From Streptococcus cristatus (GTDB lineage: Bacteria > Bacillota > Bacilli > Lactobacillales > Streptococcaceae), in NCBI RefSeq assembly GCF_003943505.1, contig NZ_RJPS01000001.1, forward strand, positions 54,051-94,348: a stretch of DNA of 40,298 nt, read 5' to 3'. The translations under genes and the position numbers were made by a program. Shown here piece after piece: positions 7,975-16,138 of this stretch; within the stretch, counting starts at the first letter, position 1, and the number at the start of each line of letters is the position of its first letter. The notes under the pieces are model-generated. The model ran no database searches, had not been told where the DNA came from, and was given only the letters and a program-made list of their open reading frames with translations.

Positions 7975-10900
7975 CTAAGCTCTCACAGAGATAAATGGTG
8001 AACCTTCTGTATTATCTTCAGGCGCTCCGCTCTTTGAACCAAAGATATAATCAACTGAGTACCAACCGTTATTATTAGCATTATAAGGATCATAGACCTG
8101 TGTTTGGCCATTTTGATAGCCTCTTAAGACTATCTCATGGGTAACAAAATGGCTGGCAAAGACACTGCTACCAACGGCTGCCATGACATGATGGCCTGCT
8201 GCCAAAGCTTCTTTAAGTGCTGCTGATGAATGTAAGACATCTGTTGTCAGTCCCCAGTTCTGTGCCCCTTGGACAATACCCTTACTTGACGTTCCAAATA
8301 GACCATTTTTGTTAAAGGAGTCTGTGTGATGATAAAGGAAGTCCGCTACGGTTGTTGGTAAAACAGTTTGACCTGTAATACCAGAAATAGTCATTGCTAA
8401 TGTGGTAGGAACACAGCCAGTAGCTGCTAAATTATATTTTCCATAATATAAACCAGCCCATCTAGGATCACGTTGTGAATAATATGGCGTATCATAAACT
8501 CCTCTGCTGACTGTTGTAGTCGTTCCACCAACGCCTACCAAACTACCATCATTTTGAACATAATAGAGGTGAATATTATATTCTCCCGTAGAATATTTAT
8601 GGCTAGAGGTGCGTACTAGGGCCTTATAACTACCATCCGCTTGCCTTTGAGCCCGATACCAAACAATGTCATCCTGACCATTGACACTTGACCAAGTTGG
8701 CAATTTGACTTCCTTGACTCCTTTTGGACTATAAACATTGGTCACTACAACTTCGAACGTGCCTAATCGAGGATTATTATTTTTAATGGTGATTTGACCC
8801 GTTGGCTTAATGTGCTCTGAAGCTACATTCGCTGTTGTCTTCGTGCCTCCGACCCCGACCATACGGCCATCATTCTGAACATAGTAGAGGTGGATATTGT
8901 ATTCGCCTGTAGAATACTTGTGGTCACGTAGATTGACCTGTGCCTTGTAAGTACCATCGGCTTGCTTGACTGCTGTGTACCAAATAATGTCGTCCTGACC
9001 GTTAGCACTTGACCAGGTTGGCAATTTAACTTCCTTGACACCATAAGCATTCTCAACTTCAGAAACCACCACTTCAAAGGTGCCTGTCTGTTGATTGTTG
9101 TTCTGGATGGTCAACTTACCTTTTGGGGTGCCTAGAGATACGGTCGTCTTGGTTCCTCCAACTCCGACCAACTGGCCATTATTCCCTACATAATAGAGAT
9201 GAACATTGTACTCACCTGTAGAATATTTATGGTCGCTCGCCTTAATATTCATCTTGTAGGTACCATCAGCCTGCTTGGCAGCTCGATACCAGATAATATC
9301 ATCTTGACCATTAGTGCTAGACCAAGTTGGCAGAAGCACTTCACGAACTCCCTCTGGACTGCTCACTCCGCTCACGACAACATCAAAACTACCTGTTGTT
9401 GAATTATTATTGGCAATCGTGAGAGTTCCTTTTGGTTTAGCGACAGAAACAGTAGTTGTTGTGCCACTAACCCCAATCATCTGACCATTATCTTGAAGGT
9501 AGTAAAGGTGGATATGATACTCACCAGTGGACATCTTATGGTTGCGGGCTTGAATGCTAGCCCTGTATGTGCCATCGGACTGCTTGGTGGCTGTATACCA
9601 AACAATATCATCTTGGCCTTTATCACTAGACCAAATCGGCAGATGCACGCTCTTGACGCCAAAAGGACTGACAACATCAGACACAACAACATCGAAGCTG
9701 CCCGTATCCGGATTATTGTTCTCAATTTTCAAAGTCCCTTTAGGCTTGGCTGCTAAACTGAACTGGGTGCCTGCTACACCGACTAATTGACCGTCATCTT
9801 GGATATAGTAAAGATGAACAGTGTAGTCTCCCAAAGAATATTTGTGATCCCGAGCCTGGATACGAGCCCGATAGGTGCCATCGGACTGCTTGATTGCTGT
9901 GTGCCAGACTAGATCATCTTGACCTTTATCGTTAGACCAAGTCGGCAGTTTGACTTCCTTAACACCAAAAGGATTGGAAACGTTAGAGACAACGACATCA
10001 AAGCTACCAGTAGCTGGATCGTTGTTTTCAATTTTCAAGGTTCCTTTAGGTTGAGATAGGCTAACTGTTGTTCGAGTACCACCTACACCAACCAGCTGAC
10101 CATCATCTTGAATATAGTAGAGATGGACATTGTATTCGCCTGTTGATTTCTTATGATTTACTGCTTTGACGGTTGCCCGATAAGTACCATCAGCCTGCTT
10201 GACTGCTGTGTACCATATCAGGTCATCACCACCTTTGTCGGTGGACCAGGTTGGTAGCTTGACTTCCTTGACGCCATAAGGACTGGAAACACCAGAAACA
10301 ACAACATCGAAACTACCTGTATCTGGATTATTGTTTTCAATTTTCAGCGTTCCTTTAGGCTGAGCCTTAGAAACTGTAGTCGTTGTACCACCTACACCGA
10401 CCAACTGGCCATTATCCTGAACATAATAGAGGTGGATATTGTACTCACCTAGAGAGTTCTTGTGGTGAGAAGCTTTTACTGTGACAGTGTAATTACCATT
10501 GGTCTGGTGCTGCGCCTCGTACCAAACTAGATCGTCTTGACCATTGACACTAGACCAAACAGGAACAACAACTTTTTTCACACCATAAGGATTAGAAACC
10601 CCTGAGACAACTACATCGAAACTACCTGTGTCTGGATTATTATTGACAATATCAATTTTTCCTTGTGGTTTGCCGATGGTAACAGTTGTTTTTGTACCGC
10701 CTACACCGACCAACTGATTATCTTCCAAGAGATAATAGAGATGAACATTGTACTCACCTGTAGAATACTTGTGGTCACGAGCTGTAACGCTAATTTTATA
10801 GGTGCCATCCACTTGTCGTTTAGCATCGTACCAGATAATATCATCCTGACCATTCACGCTAGACCAAGTTGGTAGAGCGACTTTTTTGATAGGCTTAGGG

Positions 10901-11427
10901 GATGAAATGTTGGTTACATGCACATCGAAGGTACCAGCATTTGGATCGACATTTGTAATATTGATAGTTCCTTGAGGCTTGTCATCAACTGCACGAGAAA
11001 CTCTCGCTTTTGGATCAGATTCTGGCTTTGTTTCTGCCTCTTGTGGCTTATCAGAAGCAGCTGTCACAGATCTAAATGAAGCTCTCCCTGAAGAAATGTT
11101 TTCAGAAGGGACTGATGCCAAATCGTTCTTAGGCTGTTCAATTGACGAGTTACCCTCCTTTTCAGAGGAACTTGAAGCGACTTTTTCGTCTTTGCCTAAA
11201 GAAGCCTCAGATACACCACTATCTTTCTTTGTCTCAGAATCTACTTCTAAAGGCTTGCTAGCTAGATCAGACTGTTTGCCAGCATCTCGATTGGTCACAG
11301 CAACCGAAGGCTCCGTTTGCTGTCTATCATTTGCTGCTTGATTTGTTTCGTCAGCAAAAACGCTATTAGCACTGGCTGCTAATAAAATAGCTGTACTAGC
11401 TAGATAAACTAATCCTTTTGTTTTCAT
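7975..11427 (-). CDS. Secreted protein with eight GBS-Bsp-like repeats and a C-terminal C39-type cysteine peptidase
   Basis: A 1150-residue protein. Residues 1-25 form a signal peptide (MKTKGLVYLASTAILLAASA, then NSVFA before DET). Residues 26-150 are a Ser/Glu/Lys-rich, probably disordered linker. Residues 151 to about 975 hold eight tandem repeats of about 102 residues, each starting P-[KQT]-G and containing LPTWSS..GQDDIIWY, DGTYK and GEYNIHLYY (GBS_Bsp-like domain). From 977 on is a peptidase C39-like domain with YYSQRDPRW, ATGCVPTTLAM (likely catalytic Cys1005), VTHEIVLRG (His1097) and YDPYN (Asp1113). There is no LPXTG anchor, so it is released or held by the repeats. The fold suggests cleavage of peptide or peptidoglycan cross-bridges at the surface, but this is inference. 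A consensus WalR box overlaps its promoter. Confidence 0.88.
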   Translation of the reverse strand: MKTKGLVYLASTAILLAASANSVFADETNQAANDRQQTEPSVAVTNRDAGKQSDLASKPLEVDSETKKDSGVSEASLGKDEKVASSSSEKEGNSSIEQPKNDLASVPSENISSGRASFRSVTAASDKPQEAETKPESDPKARVSRAVDDKPQGTINITNVDPNAGTFDVHVTNISSPKPIKKVALPTWSSVNGQDDIIWYDAKRQVDGTYKISVTARDHKYSTGEYNVHLYYLLEDNQLVGVGGTKTTVTIGKPQGKIDIVNNNPDTGSFDVVVSGVSNPYGVKKVVVPVWSSVNGQDDLVWYEAQHQTNGNYTVTVKASHHKNSLGEYNIHLYYVQDNGQLVGVGGTTTTVSKAQPKGTLKIENNNPDTGSFDVVVSGVSSPYGVKEVKLPTWSTDKGGDDLIWYTAVKQADGTYRATVKAVNHKKSTGEYNVHLYYIQDDGQLVGVGGTRTTVSLSQPKGTLKIENNDPATGSFDVVVSNVSNPFGVKEVKLPTWSNDKGQDDLVWHTAIKQSDGTYRARIQARDHKYSLGDYTVHLYYIQDDGQLVGVAGTQFSLAAKPKGTLKIENNNPDTGSFDVVVSDVVSPFGVKSVHLPIWSSDKGQDDIVWYTATKQSDGTYRASIQARNHKMSTGEYHIHLYYLQDNGQMIGVSGTTTTVSVAKPKGTLTIANNNSTTGSFDVVVSGVSSPEGVREVLLPTWSSTNGQDDIIWYRAAKQADGTYKMNIKASDHKYSTGEYNVHLYYVGNNGQLVGVGGTKTTVSLGTPKGKLTIQNNNQQTGTFEVVVSEVENAYGVKEVKLPTWSSANGQDDIIWYTAVKQADGTYKAQVNLRDHKYSTGEYNIHLYYVQNDGRMVGVGGTKTTANVASEHIKPTGQITIKNNNPRLGTFEVVVTNVYSPKGVKEVKLPTWSSVNGQDDIVWYRAQRQADGSYKALVRTSSHKYSTGEYNIHLYYVQNDGSLVGVGGTTTTVSRGVYDTPYYSQRDPRWAGLYYGKYNLAATGCVPTTLAMTISGITGQTVLPTTVADFLYHHTDSFNKNGLFGTSSKGIVQGAQNWGLTTDVLHSSAALKEALAAGHHVMAAVGSSVFASHFVTHEIVLRGYQNGQTQVYDPYNANNNGWYSVDYIFGSKSGAPEDNTEGSPFISVRA
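8509..10978 (-). repeat. Eight tandem coding repeats of about 306 bp (Bsp-like domains)
   Basis: The repeat unit is visible in the DNA as regularly recurring words for GQDD..WY, HK.STGEY and LVGVGGT.TTVS. The units are diverged but similar enough to recombine, so copy number may vary between strains. Boundaries are approximate. Confidence 0.85.
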
Positions 11428-11463
11428 ACGCTTTCTCCATCCTTTTTAGAGTTGCACACCTTT

Positions 11464-11492
11464 ATTGTAGCATAATAGGACAATGATTACAA
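11464..11492 (-). promoter_or_regulatory. Promoter of the Bsp-repeat peptidase gene
   Basis: On the minus strand TTGTAA (11487-11492), a 17-base spacer, then TACAAT (11464-11469) preceded by TGC. The start point is predicted near 11457, giving a leader of about 30 bases. Confidence 0.75.
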
Positions 11493-11502
11493 ATTGGTAA
11501 CA
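11486..11502 (-). promoter_or_regulatory. WalR/VicR box overlapping the -35
   Basis: The minus strand reads TGTTAC-CAATT-TGTAAT, an exact match to the WalR/VicR consensus TGTWAH-N5-TGTWAH. The second half-site covers the -35 hexamer. WalR controls cell-wall hydrolases in Firmicutes, which fits a secreted peptidase. Binding itself is inferred. Confidence 0.65.
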
Positions 11503-11572
11503 AATTTGTATCGTTTAACCCGGAACTGATTTGAAACCTATTCTTTCTATTATGTAATTCGTAAACAAAAAT

Positions 11573-11628
11573 AAAAAAGAGCTAGGAAAGACCAAAAAAT
11601 GATTCATTTTTGATCTTATTCCCATCTC
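11573..11628 (-). terminator. Terminator after trxB
   Basis: A nested imperfect stem: ttcccatctc (11619-11628) pairs with gagctaggaa (11579-11588), and inside it tcatttttgatc (11604-11615) pairs with gaccaaaaaatga (11590-11602). On the minus strand T6 follows at 11573-11578. Confidence 0.7.
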
Positions 11629-11635
11629 TTCCTCT

Positions 11636-12550
11636 TTAATGCTCTGTGATGTATTTATAAACTTCTTGGCCTGCTACTGCTCCGTCTCCAACGGCTGTGG
11701 TGATTTGGCGTAGGTCTTTCTGACGAACATCACCAATGGCATAAATGCCAGCAATAGCCGTTTTCATATGTTGATCCGTCACAATCCAGCCAGCTTCATC
11801 GCAAATACCCAGATCTTTGACAAAGTCGCTAACAGGATCTAAGCCGACATAAACAAAGACGCCACCAAAGTCTGACTCGCTGATTTGTCCCGTTTTTACA
11901 TTTTCAAAAACCACACTGGTTACCCTACGGTCGTCTCCTTTGATTTCTTTTACAACGGAATCCCAGATAAAGCTGATTTTTTCATTGGCAAAGGCCCGCT
12001 CCTGCAAGAGCTTTTGCGCCCGCAATTGGTCACGACGGTGAACAATGGTCACAGACTTTGCAAAGCGCGTGAGGAAAATCGCTTCTTCAACGGCAGAATC
12101 GCCGCCTCCGACCACTAAGAGATCTTCATCACGGAAAAAGGCACCATCGCAGACCGCACAGTAGGAAACGCCGCGGCTATTGTATTCTTCCTCGCCAGGA
12201 ACTCCTAGATGACGATGGTTGGCACCAGGAGCCAAAATCACTGCCTTGGTCTCAAATACTTCATCCTCAGTAATGATTTTCTTATAGTCGCCATGGTCTT
12301 CAATTTTTTCAACTTGACCAAACAAATGCTCTACGCCTAGATTTTCTAAGGGTTCAAACATCTTTTCAGCCAGCTCTGGTCCGCTGATACGAGCATAACC
12401 GGGATAATTTTCAATCTCCGCAGTATTATTCATCTGGCCGCCGTAAATACCGCGTTCCAGCAAGGCCACTTTTAAATTGCTTCTAGCTGCATAGAGGGCT
12501 GCTGTCATTCCCGCAGGACCAGCTCCAATAATCATTGTATCGTACATCAT
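11636..12550 (-). CDS. trxB: Thioredoxin-disulfide reductase
   Basis: A 304-residue flavoprotein. It has the FAD-binding IIGAGPAGMTAALYAAR at about residues 7-23, redox-active CAVCDG (Cys131 and Cys134), NADPH-binding VVGGGDSAVEEA, and the C-terminal GIYAIGDVRQKDLRQ typical of the family. It reduces thioredoxin with NADPH. AGGAAGG precedes two adjacent ATGs, and the second (MYDTM) is equally possible. It has its own promoter (12583-12611). It sits beside an amino-acid importer that may bring in cystine or glutathione, which would need reduction. Confidence 0.96.
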   Translation of the reverse strand: MMYDTMIIGAGPAGMTAALYAARSNLKVALLERGIYGGQMNNTAEIENYPGYARISGPELAEKMFEPLENLGVEHLFGQVEKIEDHGDYKKIITEDEVFETKAVILAPGANHRHLGVPGEEEYNSRGVSYCAVCDGAFFRDEDLLVVGGGDSAVEEAIFLTRFAKSVTIVHRRDQLRAQKLLQERAFANEKISFIWDSVVKEIKGDDRRVTSVVFENVKTGQISESDFGGVFVYVGLDPVSDFVKDLGICDEAGWIVTDQHMKTAIAGIYAIGDVRQKDLRQITTAVGDGAVAGQEVYKYITEH

Positions 12551-12582
12551 CTTTTTCCTTCCTCTTTGTTGTAACTACTGTT

Positions 12583-12611
12583 ATTCTAACAAACTAGCGC
12601 ATCTTTTACAA
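12583..12611 (-). promoter_or_regulatory. Promoter of trxB
   Basis: Minus strand: TTGTAA (12606-12611), a 17-base spacer, TAGAAT (12583-12588) with TGT before it. It begins 5 bases downstream of the DUF4059-like stop codon, so trxB can be expressed independently. Confidence 0.65.
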
Positions 12612-12615
12612 GTAT

Positions 12616-12840
12616 TTAAGCTTTAAGAACAACCAGTAAACCAAAAATCGCAAAAGACAAAATTGGAATCGTCATAATTGTAATCAAAAGAAGATCGTAA
12701 ATTTGGCTTTGACCTACCGCAAGCGTCCGATCCTTGCGACCGAGCCGCTGCAATAAAAGCCACAAACCATCGGCAAGTCCTACCAGAATCGTCGTATAGA
12801 TGAGACTTTGGATATAGAGAGAAAAAATCTTAATTAACAT
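12616..12840 (-). CDS. DUF4059-like small membrane protein
   Basis: A 74-residue protein with two hydrophobic helices (about residues 10-28 and 50-72) joined by a basic loop RLGRKDRTLAVGQSQ. The size, the sequence pattern and the position between trxB and a polar amino-acid ABC operon match the streptococcal DUF4059 family. The function is unknown. GAGGAGC lies 5 bases before the ATG. A terminator for the ABC operon lies just upstream, so it probably has its own promoter, which I could not place confidently. Confidence 0.75.
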   Translation of the reverse strand: MLIKIFSLYIQSLIYTTILVGLADGLWLLLQRLGRKDRTLAVGQSQIYDLLLITIMTIPILSFAIFGLLVVLKA

Positions 12841-12891
12841 GTCAGCTCCTCAATAATCAGTTGCCTTAAAAAGGTTCTAGTCGAAAACAAA

Positions 12892-12914
12892 CCCAGCTGG
12901 TCTAGCCAACTGAG
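12892..12914 (-). terminator. Terminator after the amino-acid ABC operon
   Basis: Minus strand: a nine-pair stem CTCAGTTGG / CCAGCTGGG (two G.U pairs) with loop CTAGA, followed by TTTGTTTT. It separates the transporter genes from the DUF4059-like gene. Confidence 0.75.
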
Positions 12915-12934
12915 CTTTCACTTTTTCTATTATA

Positions 12935-13678
12935 TCAAATATAAGTCCGTTTGTAACTAGCAAAGAATTCTTTGGTTCTAGCTTCCTTGGGATGATTGAT
13001 AATTTCCTCTGGACTACCTGACTCGATAATATGCCCCTTATCCAAGAAAAGCACCCGATCTGCTACCTGAGAAACAAAAGATATATCGTGGCTGACTAGA
13101 ATCATGGTTTGTCCTGCTTTAGCGGCGTCGGCAATGGATTTCTCTACCTCACCGACTAGCTCTGGATCAAGGGCTGAGGTTGGCTCATCTAGCAAGAGAA
13201 CATCTGGCTTCATGGCCAAGGCCCGCGCTAAAGCCACCCGCTGTTTTTGACCGCCTGATAAATGCTTGGGATAATGATTCTCACGATCAGACAGACCCAC
13301 CTTTGCCAACTCTTCCTTGGCGATTTTAGTCGCTTCTTGGTCAGACAAATTTTTAACTACCAGCAAACCTTCCTTGACATTTTCCAGAGCTGTCCGACGG
13401 GAAAATAAATTGAACTGTTGGAAAACCATGGCCAATTTTCGACGCAGAGTCAAGATTTCATCTGGTGAAATAGTTGAAAAATCCACCTTGAAGTTATCAA
13501 TTTCAATCCTTCCGCTATCTGGTTGCTCCAGATAATTAAGGCTGCGCAGGAAGGTTGATTTACCAGCACCTGAGGAGCCTATTAGAGCAATGACTTCTCC
13601 TTTTTGAATTTCCAAACTTAGATTATCCAAGACCTTTTGGCCAGAAAATTCCTTACTTAACTGGGAAATTTTAATCAT
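12935..13678 (-). CDS. Polar amino-acid ABC transporter ATPase (possibly cystine/glutathione, TcyC-like)
   Basis: A 247-residue ATPase from the ATG at 13676-13678. The ATG overlaps the permease stop (TGATG) and has AAGGAGGT 8 bases upstream. The TTG one codon earlier is less well spaced. Walker A is GSSGAGKST at about 34-42, the signature is LSGGQKQR, and the Walker B is VLLLDEPTSALDP. This is the GlnQ/HisP class. The partner permease lies directly upstream, and no substrate-binding protein is encoded here. In S. pneumoniae the neighbours of trxB are, from memory, the TcyBC core used with a separate binding protein for cystine and glutathione. The substrate remains inferred. Confidence 0.9.
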   Translation of the reverse strand: MIKISQLSKEFSGQKVLDNLSLEIQKGEVIALIGSSGAGKSTFLRSLNYLEQPDSGRIEIDNFKVDFSTISPDEILTLRRKLAMVFQQFNLFSRRTALENVKEGLLVVKNLSDQEATKIAKEELAKVGLSDRENHYPKHLSGGQKQRVALARALAMKPDVLLLDEPTSALDPELVGEVEKSIADAAKAGQTMILVSHDISFVSQVADRVLFLDKGHIIESGSPEEIINHPKEARTKEFFASYKRTYI

Positions 13679-14484
13679 CAAATCCTACCTCCTTGCGCTT
13701 GCTCCATTTTTTCCAGCTTGGCTGGCGCCTTGATATCCATAGCTTTTTCAATCGCACGACCGATTTGCTCAATCACGATATTGACAATCCAGTAAATAAT
13801 CGAAACGGAAATGAAGCGCTCAAAATAACGATAATCCGACCCACCGATAGCCTGAGCCTTGGCAAAGACTTCTACGACGCCCGCACTAAAGGCCAGAGAT
13901 GTTCCCTTGGTCAAGCCGATGAGGGAGTTGATCAGAGTCGGTGTTGCCACAACTGCTGCATTAGGAATGATGACCCGCAGATAAACTTGGCGATTGGTCA
14001 TTCCCAGACTACGAGCTGCTTCGATCTCACCCGGATCTACCGAAAGAATGGCTGCCCGAATCGTCTCGCTGGCATAGGCTGCTTCATTGAAAGCAAAGGC
14101 AATAATTGCAAAGACTGAGGCAGGAATAGCATTGATATTAAAAGTCGTCCCATATTTTTGATTGATAGCTTTCAGCAGGAGCGGAATCCCAAAATAAGTC
14201 AACATGAGCTGAACTAAAAGGGGCGTCCCACGGAGGAAGCTCACAAAGACAGACTGAATAGGATACAGGATTCTCGTGCGGTTAATCTTGACCACTGCGA
14301 AAATCATGGCCAAGATGATGCCGAAAACTGCTCCACCCAGCGTCAACAAAAGTGTAACAGGCAAGGTTTTCAGAATCGCTGGAATGGCATCAAAAACAGC
14401 CCGTAGACTAAACAGTTTGCCATCTGGAAGGAGCTTCAAAAGTTCTTCATACCAGTTTGCAGCTAGGATATAAGTTGTAAACAT
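13678..14484 (-). CDS. Polar amino-acid ABC transporter permease (possibly TcyB-like)
   Basis: A 268-residue membrane protein from the ATG at 14484 (MFTTYILAANWYEEL). AAAGAGAAG lies 8 bases upstream. A longer reading from 14514 lacks a ribosome site. It has five to six membrane segments and the HisMQ-type EAA loop EAARSLGMTNRQVYLRVIIP. TPLLVQLMLTYFGIP is typical of polar amino-acid permeases. It pairs with the ATPase that follows (1-base overlap). No binding protein is present here, so it must work with one encoded elsewhere. Confidence 0.9.
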   Translation of the reverse strand: MFTTYILAANWYEELLKLLPDGKLFSLRAVFDAIPAILKTLPVTLLLTLGGAVFGIILAMIFAVVKINRTRILYPIQSVFVSFLRGTPLLVQLMLTYFGIPLLLKAINQKYGTTFNINAIPASVFAIIAFAFNEAAYASETIRAAILSVDPGEIEAARSLGMTNRQVYLRVIIPNAAVVATPTLINSLIGLTKGTSLAFSAGVVEVFAKAQAIGGSDYRYFERFISVSIIYWIVNIVIEQIGRAIEKAMDIKAPAKLEKMEQAQGGRI

Positions 14485-14526
14485 TTTAATTACTTCTCTT
14501 TCTCGATAATGCATTATTCTATCATA

Positions 14527-14553
14527 ATTTGGCCCAGATGAAAACTATTTGGC
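14527..14553 (-). promoter_or_regulatory. Direct repeat upstream of the ABC operon
   Basis: GCCAAAT occurs twice on the minus strand (14547-14553 and 14527-14533), 20 bases apart, about two helix turns. It lies 43-69 bases before the permease start. It is a possible regulator site of unknown identity. Confidence 0.3.
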
Positions 14554-14610
14554 ACCAAGAATAGATAATCTTTAAACCTTTAATAGCTAAGTAGAAAATG
14601 ACAATAAAAT

Positions 14611-14648
14611 AGACCAGTAATCCTAGTCTATCATAGTTTCACTGGTCT
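14611..14648 (-). terminator. Weak terminator after the DEAD-box helicase gene
   Basis: AGACCAGT (14611-14618) pairs with ACTGGTCT (14641-14648) around a 22-base loop. On the minus strand it is followed by ATTTTATT. The structure is symmetrical and could work on either strand. Confidence 0.45.
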
Positions 14649-14692
14649 TTAAAATATAATTTTTCTATATCTGCCATAGAAAGAATTTATGG

Positions 14693-16036
14693 CTAAAAAG
14701 TCTGGCGCTTAGCCTTGCGTTCTGCTCGACCACGTGCACGATTTTCAGCTCGCTTGGTCTTGCGGCGTTTTTCATTAACTGCCCACTGAATTTTCTTCTT
14801 ATAGCCTGGTTTGATTTTTTTCTTTTTCTTCTTGACCAGACCAAGCATTTCTGTGTCCAGCTTTTCCTTGGTCTTCTCCCGATTAGCACGGCGATCTCGG
14901 TCGTAGGTATCTTGAAATTCGCCATTTTTGATCATCTTAGGAGTAAACTTGATGCCCAATTTTTCTAACTCACGAATATCGGAATCGTCGCTTGGTTGAT
15001 AAAGGGTAATGGCTGTGCCGGGAAGACCATTTCGTCCAGTCCGACCAACGCGATGGACAAAGAAAGACAAATCCTGCGGAATGGCATCATTGATGACATG
15101 GCTGACCCCCTCGATGTCAATCCCCCGAGCCGCCAAGTCCGTCGCTACGATGTATTCAAAGTCTAGATTCTTGACCTGATTCATGATACGCTTGCGCTCC
15201 CGCGGTGGGATATCACCGTGAATCTTGGCTACTTTTAGCCCTTGCGCAGTCAGATAGGCCTGCAATTCATCCGCCCGAGTCTTGGTATTGACAAAAATCA
15301 TCGCCAGATAAGGCTGGAGGAGCTGACTGATCTCATAAATCTGGGCATTCTTATCCCGCCCTTTAGTTGACAGGAGCCAATTATCAATGGTATCGGCAAT
15401 CACCGTCTTGGTCTTAATCTGTTCCATGACCGGATTAGACAGGTATTTTTTCAAGAAAGGTTGGAGCTTCTGCGGAATAGTGGCCGAGAAAACCAAAAAC
15501 TGCAGGTCTTTCGGCAAGCGAGCCGCAATCCGGTCGACCGTCTCCAAAAAGCCCATGTCAAGCGTCATATCAGCCTCGTCCACGACAAAGGTATGAGCCT
15601 TATGGATAGCCAAATCACCTGACTCAACCAAGTCATAAATCCGCCCCGGTGTTCCAATGACGATATGGGGCTGGCTGGACTCTAGTTTGCCGATTTGGCG
15701 AGCCTTGTCAGTCCCGCCGACATAGTTGGCCACTCGAATCTCTTGCTCTGAAAAGCTAGCCAGCTGACGGGCAGCCTGATAGATCTGAGTTGCTAATTCT
15801 CGGCTGGGTGCTGTAATCACCGCTTGAACACTGTCAGCCTCTTCGTCCAGCTCTTGGAAGATGGGCAGCAAGAAGGTATGCGTCTTGCCTGATCCTGTCT
15901 TAGATTCACCGACCAAGTCTCGGCCAGATAACACCACCGGAATCAGCTTTTCTTGAACCTCTGTCGCCTCCACAAAGTTCAGATCCTTGAGGGCTTCCTG
16001 AATATAATCTTTAAAGTTAAATTCTGTAAATTTCAT
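14693..16036 (-). CDS. cshB: DEAD-box ATP-dependent RNA helicase, CshB-like
   Basis: A 447-residue helicase. It has a Q-motif region (FVEATEVQEKLIP), motif I SKTGSGKTH (46-54), Ia APSRELA, II DEAD (153-156), III SAT, and VI HRVGRTGRNG. The C-terminal 60 residues are a lysine/arginine-rich tail (for example KKIKPGYKKKIQWAVNEKRR), likely for RNA binding. Such helicases act in RNA folding, ribosome assembly and mRNA turnover. It has its own extended -10 promoter at 16068-16073 and is separated from mraY by a terminator. The CshB assignment among several streptococcal DEAD-box paralogs is tentative. Confidence 0.88.
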   Translation of the reverse strand: MKFTEFNFKDYIQEALKDLNFVEATEVQEKLIPVVLSGRDLVGESKTGSGKTHTFLLPIFQELDEEADSVQAVITAPSRELATQIYQAARQLASFSEQEIRVANYVGGTDKARQIGKLESSQPHIVIGTPGRIYDLVESGDLAIHKAHTFVVDEADMTLDMGFLETVDRIAARLPKDLQFLVFSATIPQKLQPFLKKYLSNPVMEQIKTKTVIADTIDNWLLSTKGRDKNAQIYEISQLLQPYLAMIFVNTKTRADELQAYLTAQGLKVAKIHGDIPPRERKRIMNQVKNLDFEYIVATDLAARGIDIEGVSHVINDAIPQDLSFFVHRVGRTGRNGLPGTAITLYQPSDDSDIRELEKLGIKFTPKMIKNGEFQDTYDRDRRANREKTKEKLDTEMLGLVKKKKKKIKPGYKKKIQWAVNEKRRKTKRAENRARGRAERKAKRQTF

Positions 16037-16067
16037 TTTTTCCTCTGTTTACTCTTAATCTTATCTA

Positions 16068-16073
16068 ATTATA
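16068..16073 (-). promoter_or_regulatory. Promoter of the DEAD-box helicase gene (-10)
   Basis: Minus strand TATAAT preceded by TGG (extended -10), about 30 bases before the ATG. No convincing -35 is visible. Confidence 0.55.
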
Positions 16074-16110
16074 CCAGAAAAATATCTTTTCTGCTCGGCT
16101 CAGGACAAGA

Positions 16111-16133
16111 AAAGGCGGGCTTACACCCACCTT
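16111..16133 (-). terminator. Terminator after mraY
   Basis: Minus strand: AAGGTGGG and CCCGCCTT form a stem with one G.U pair and a short loop, followed by TTCTT. It lies 5-30 bases after the mraY stop codon. Confidence 0.65.
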
Positions 16134-16138
16134 TCATA

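Noticed and set aside
9493..9756. Several plus-strand frames opposite the Bsp-repeat gene (also near 9199, 9554, 10663, 10979)
   Set aside because: They recur with the coding repeat period and mirror the minus-strand domain sequence. No ribosome sites, so they are shadows.
13678..14514. Permease start at 14514
   Set aside because: No ribosome site there. The ATG at 14484 has AAAGAGAAG at proper spacing and gives the normal N-terminus.
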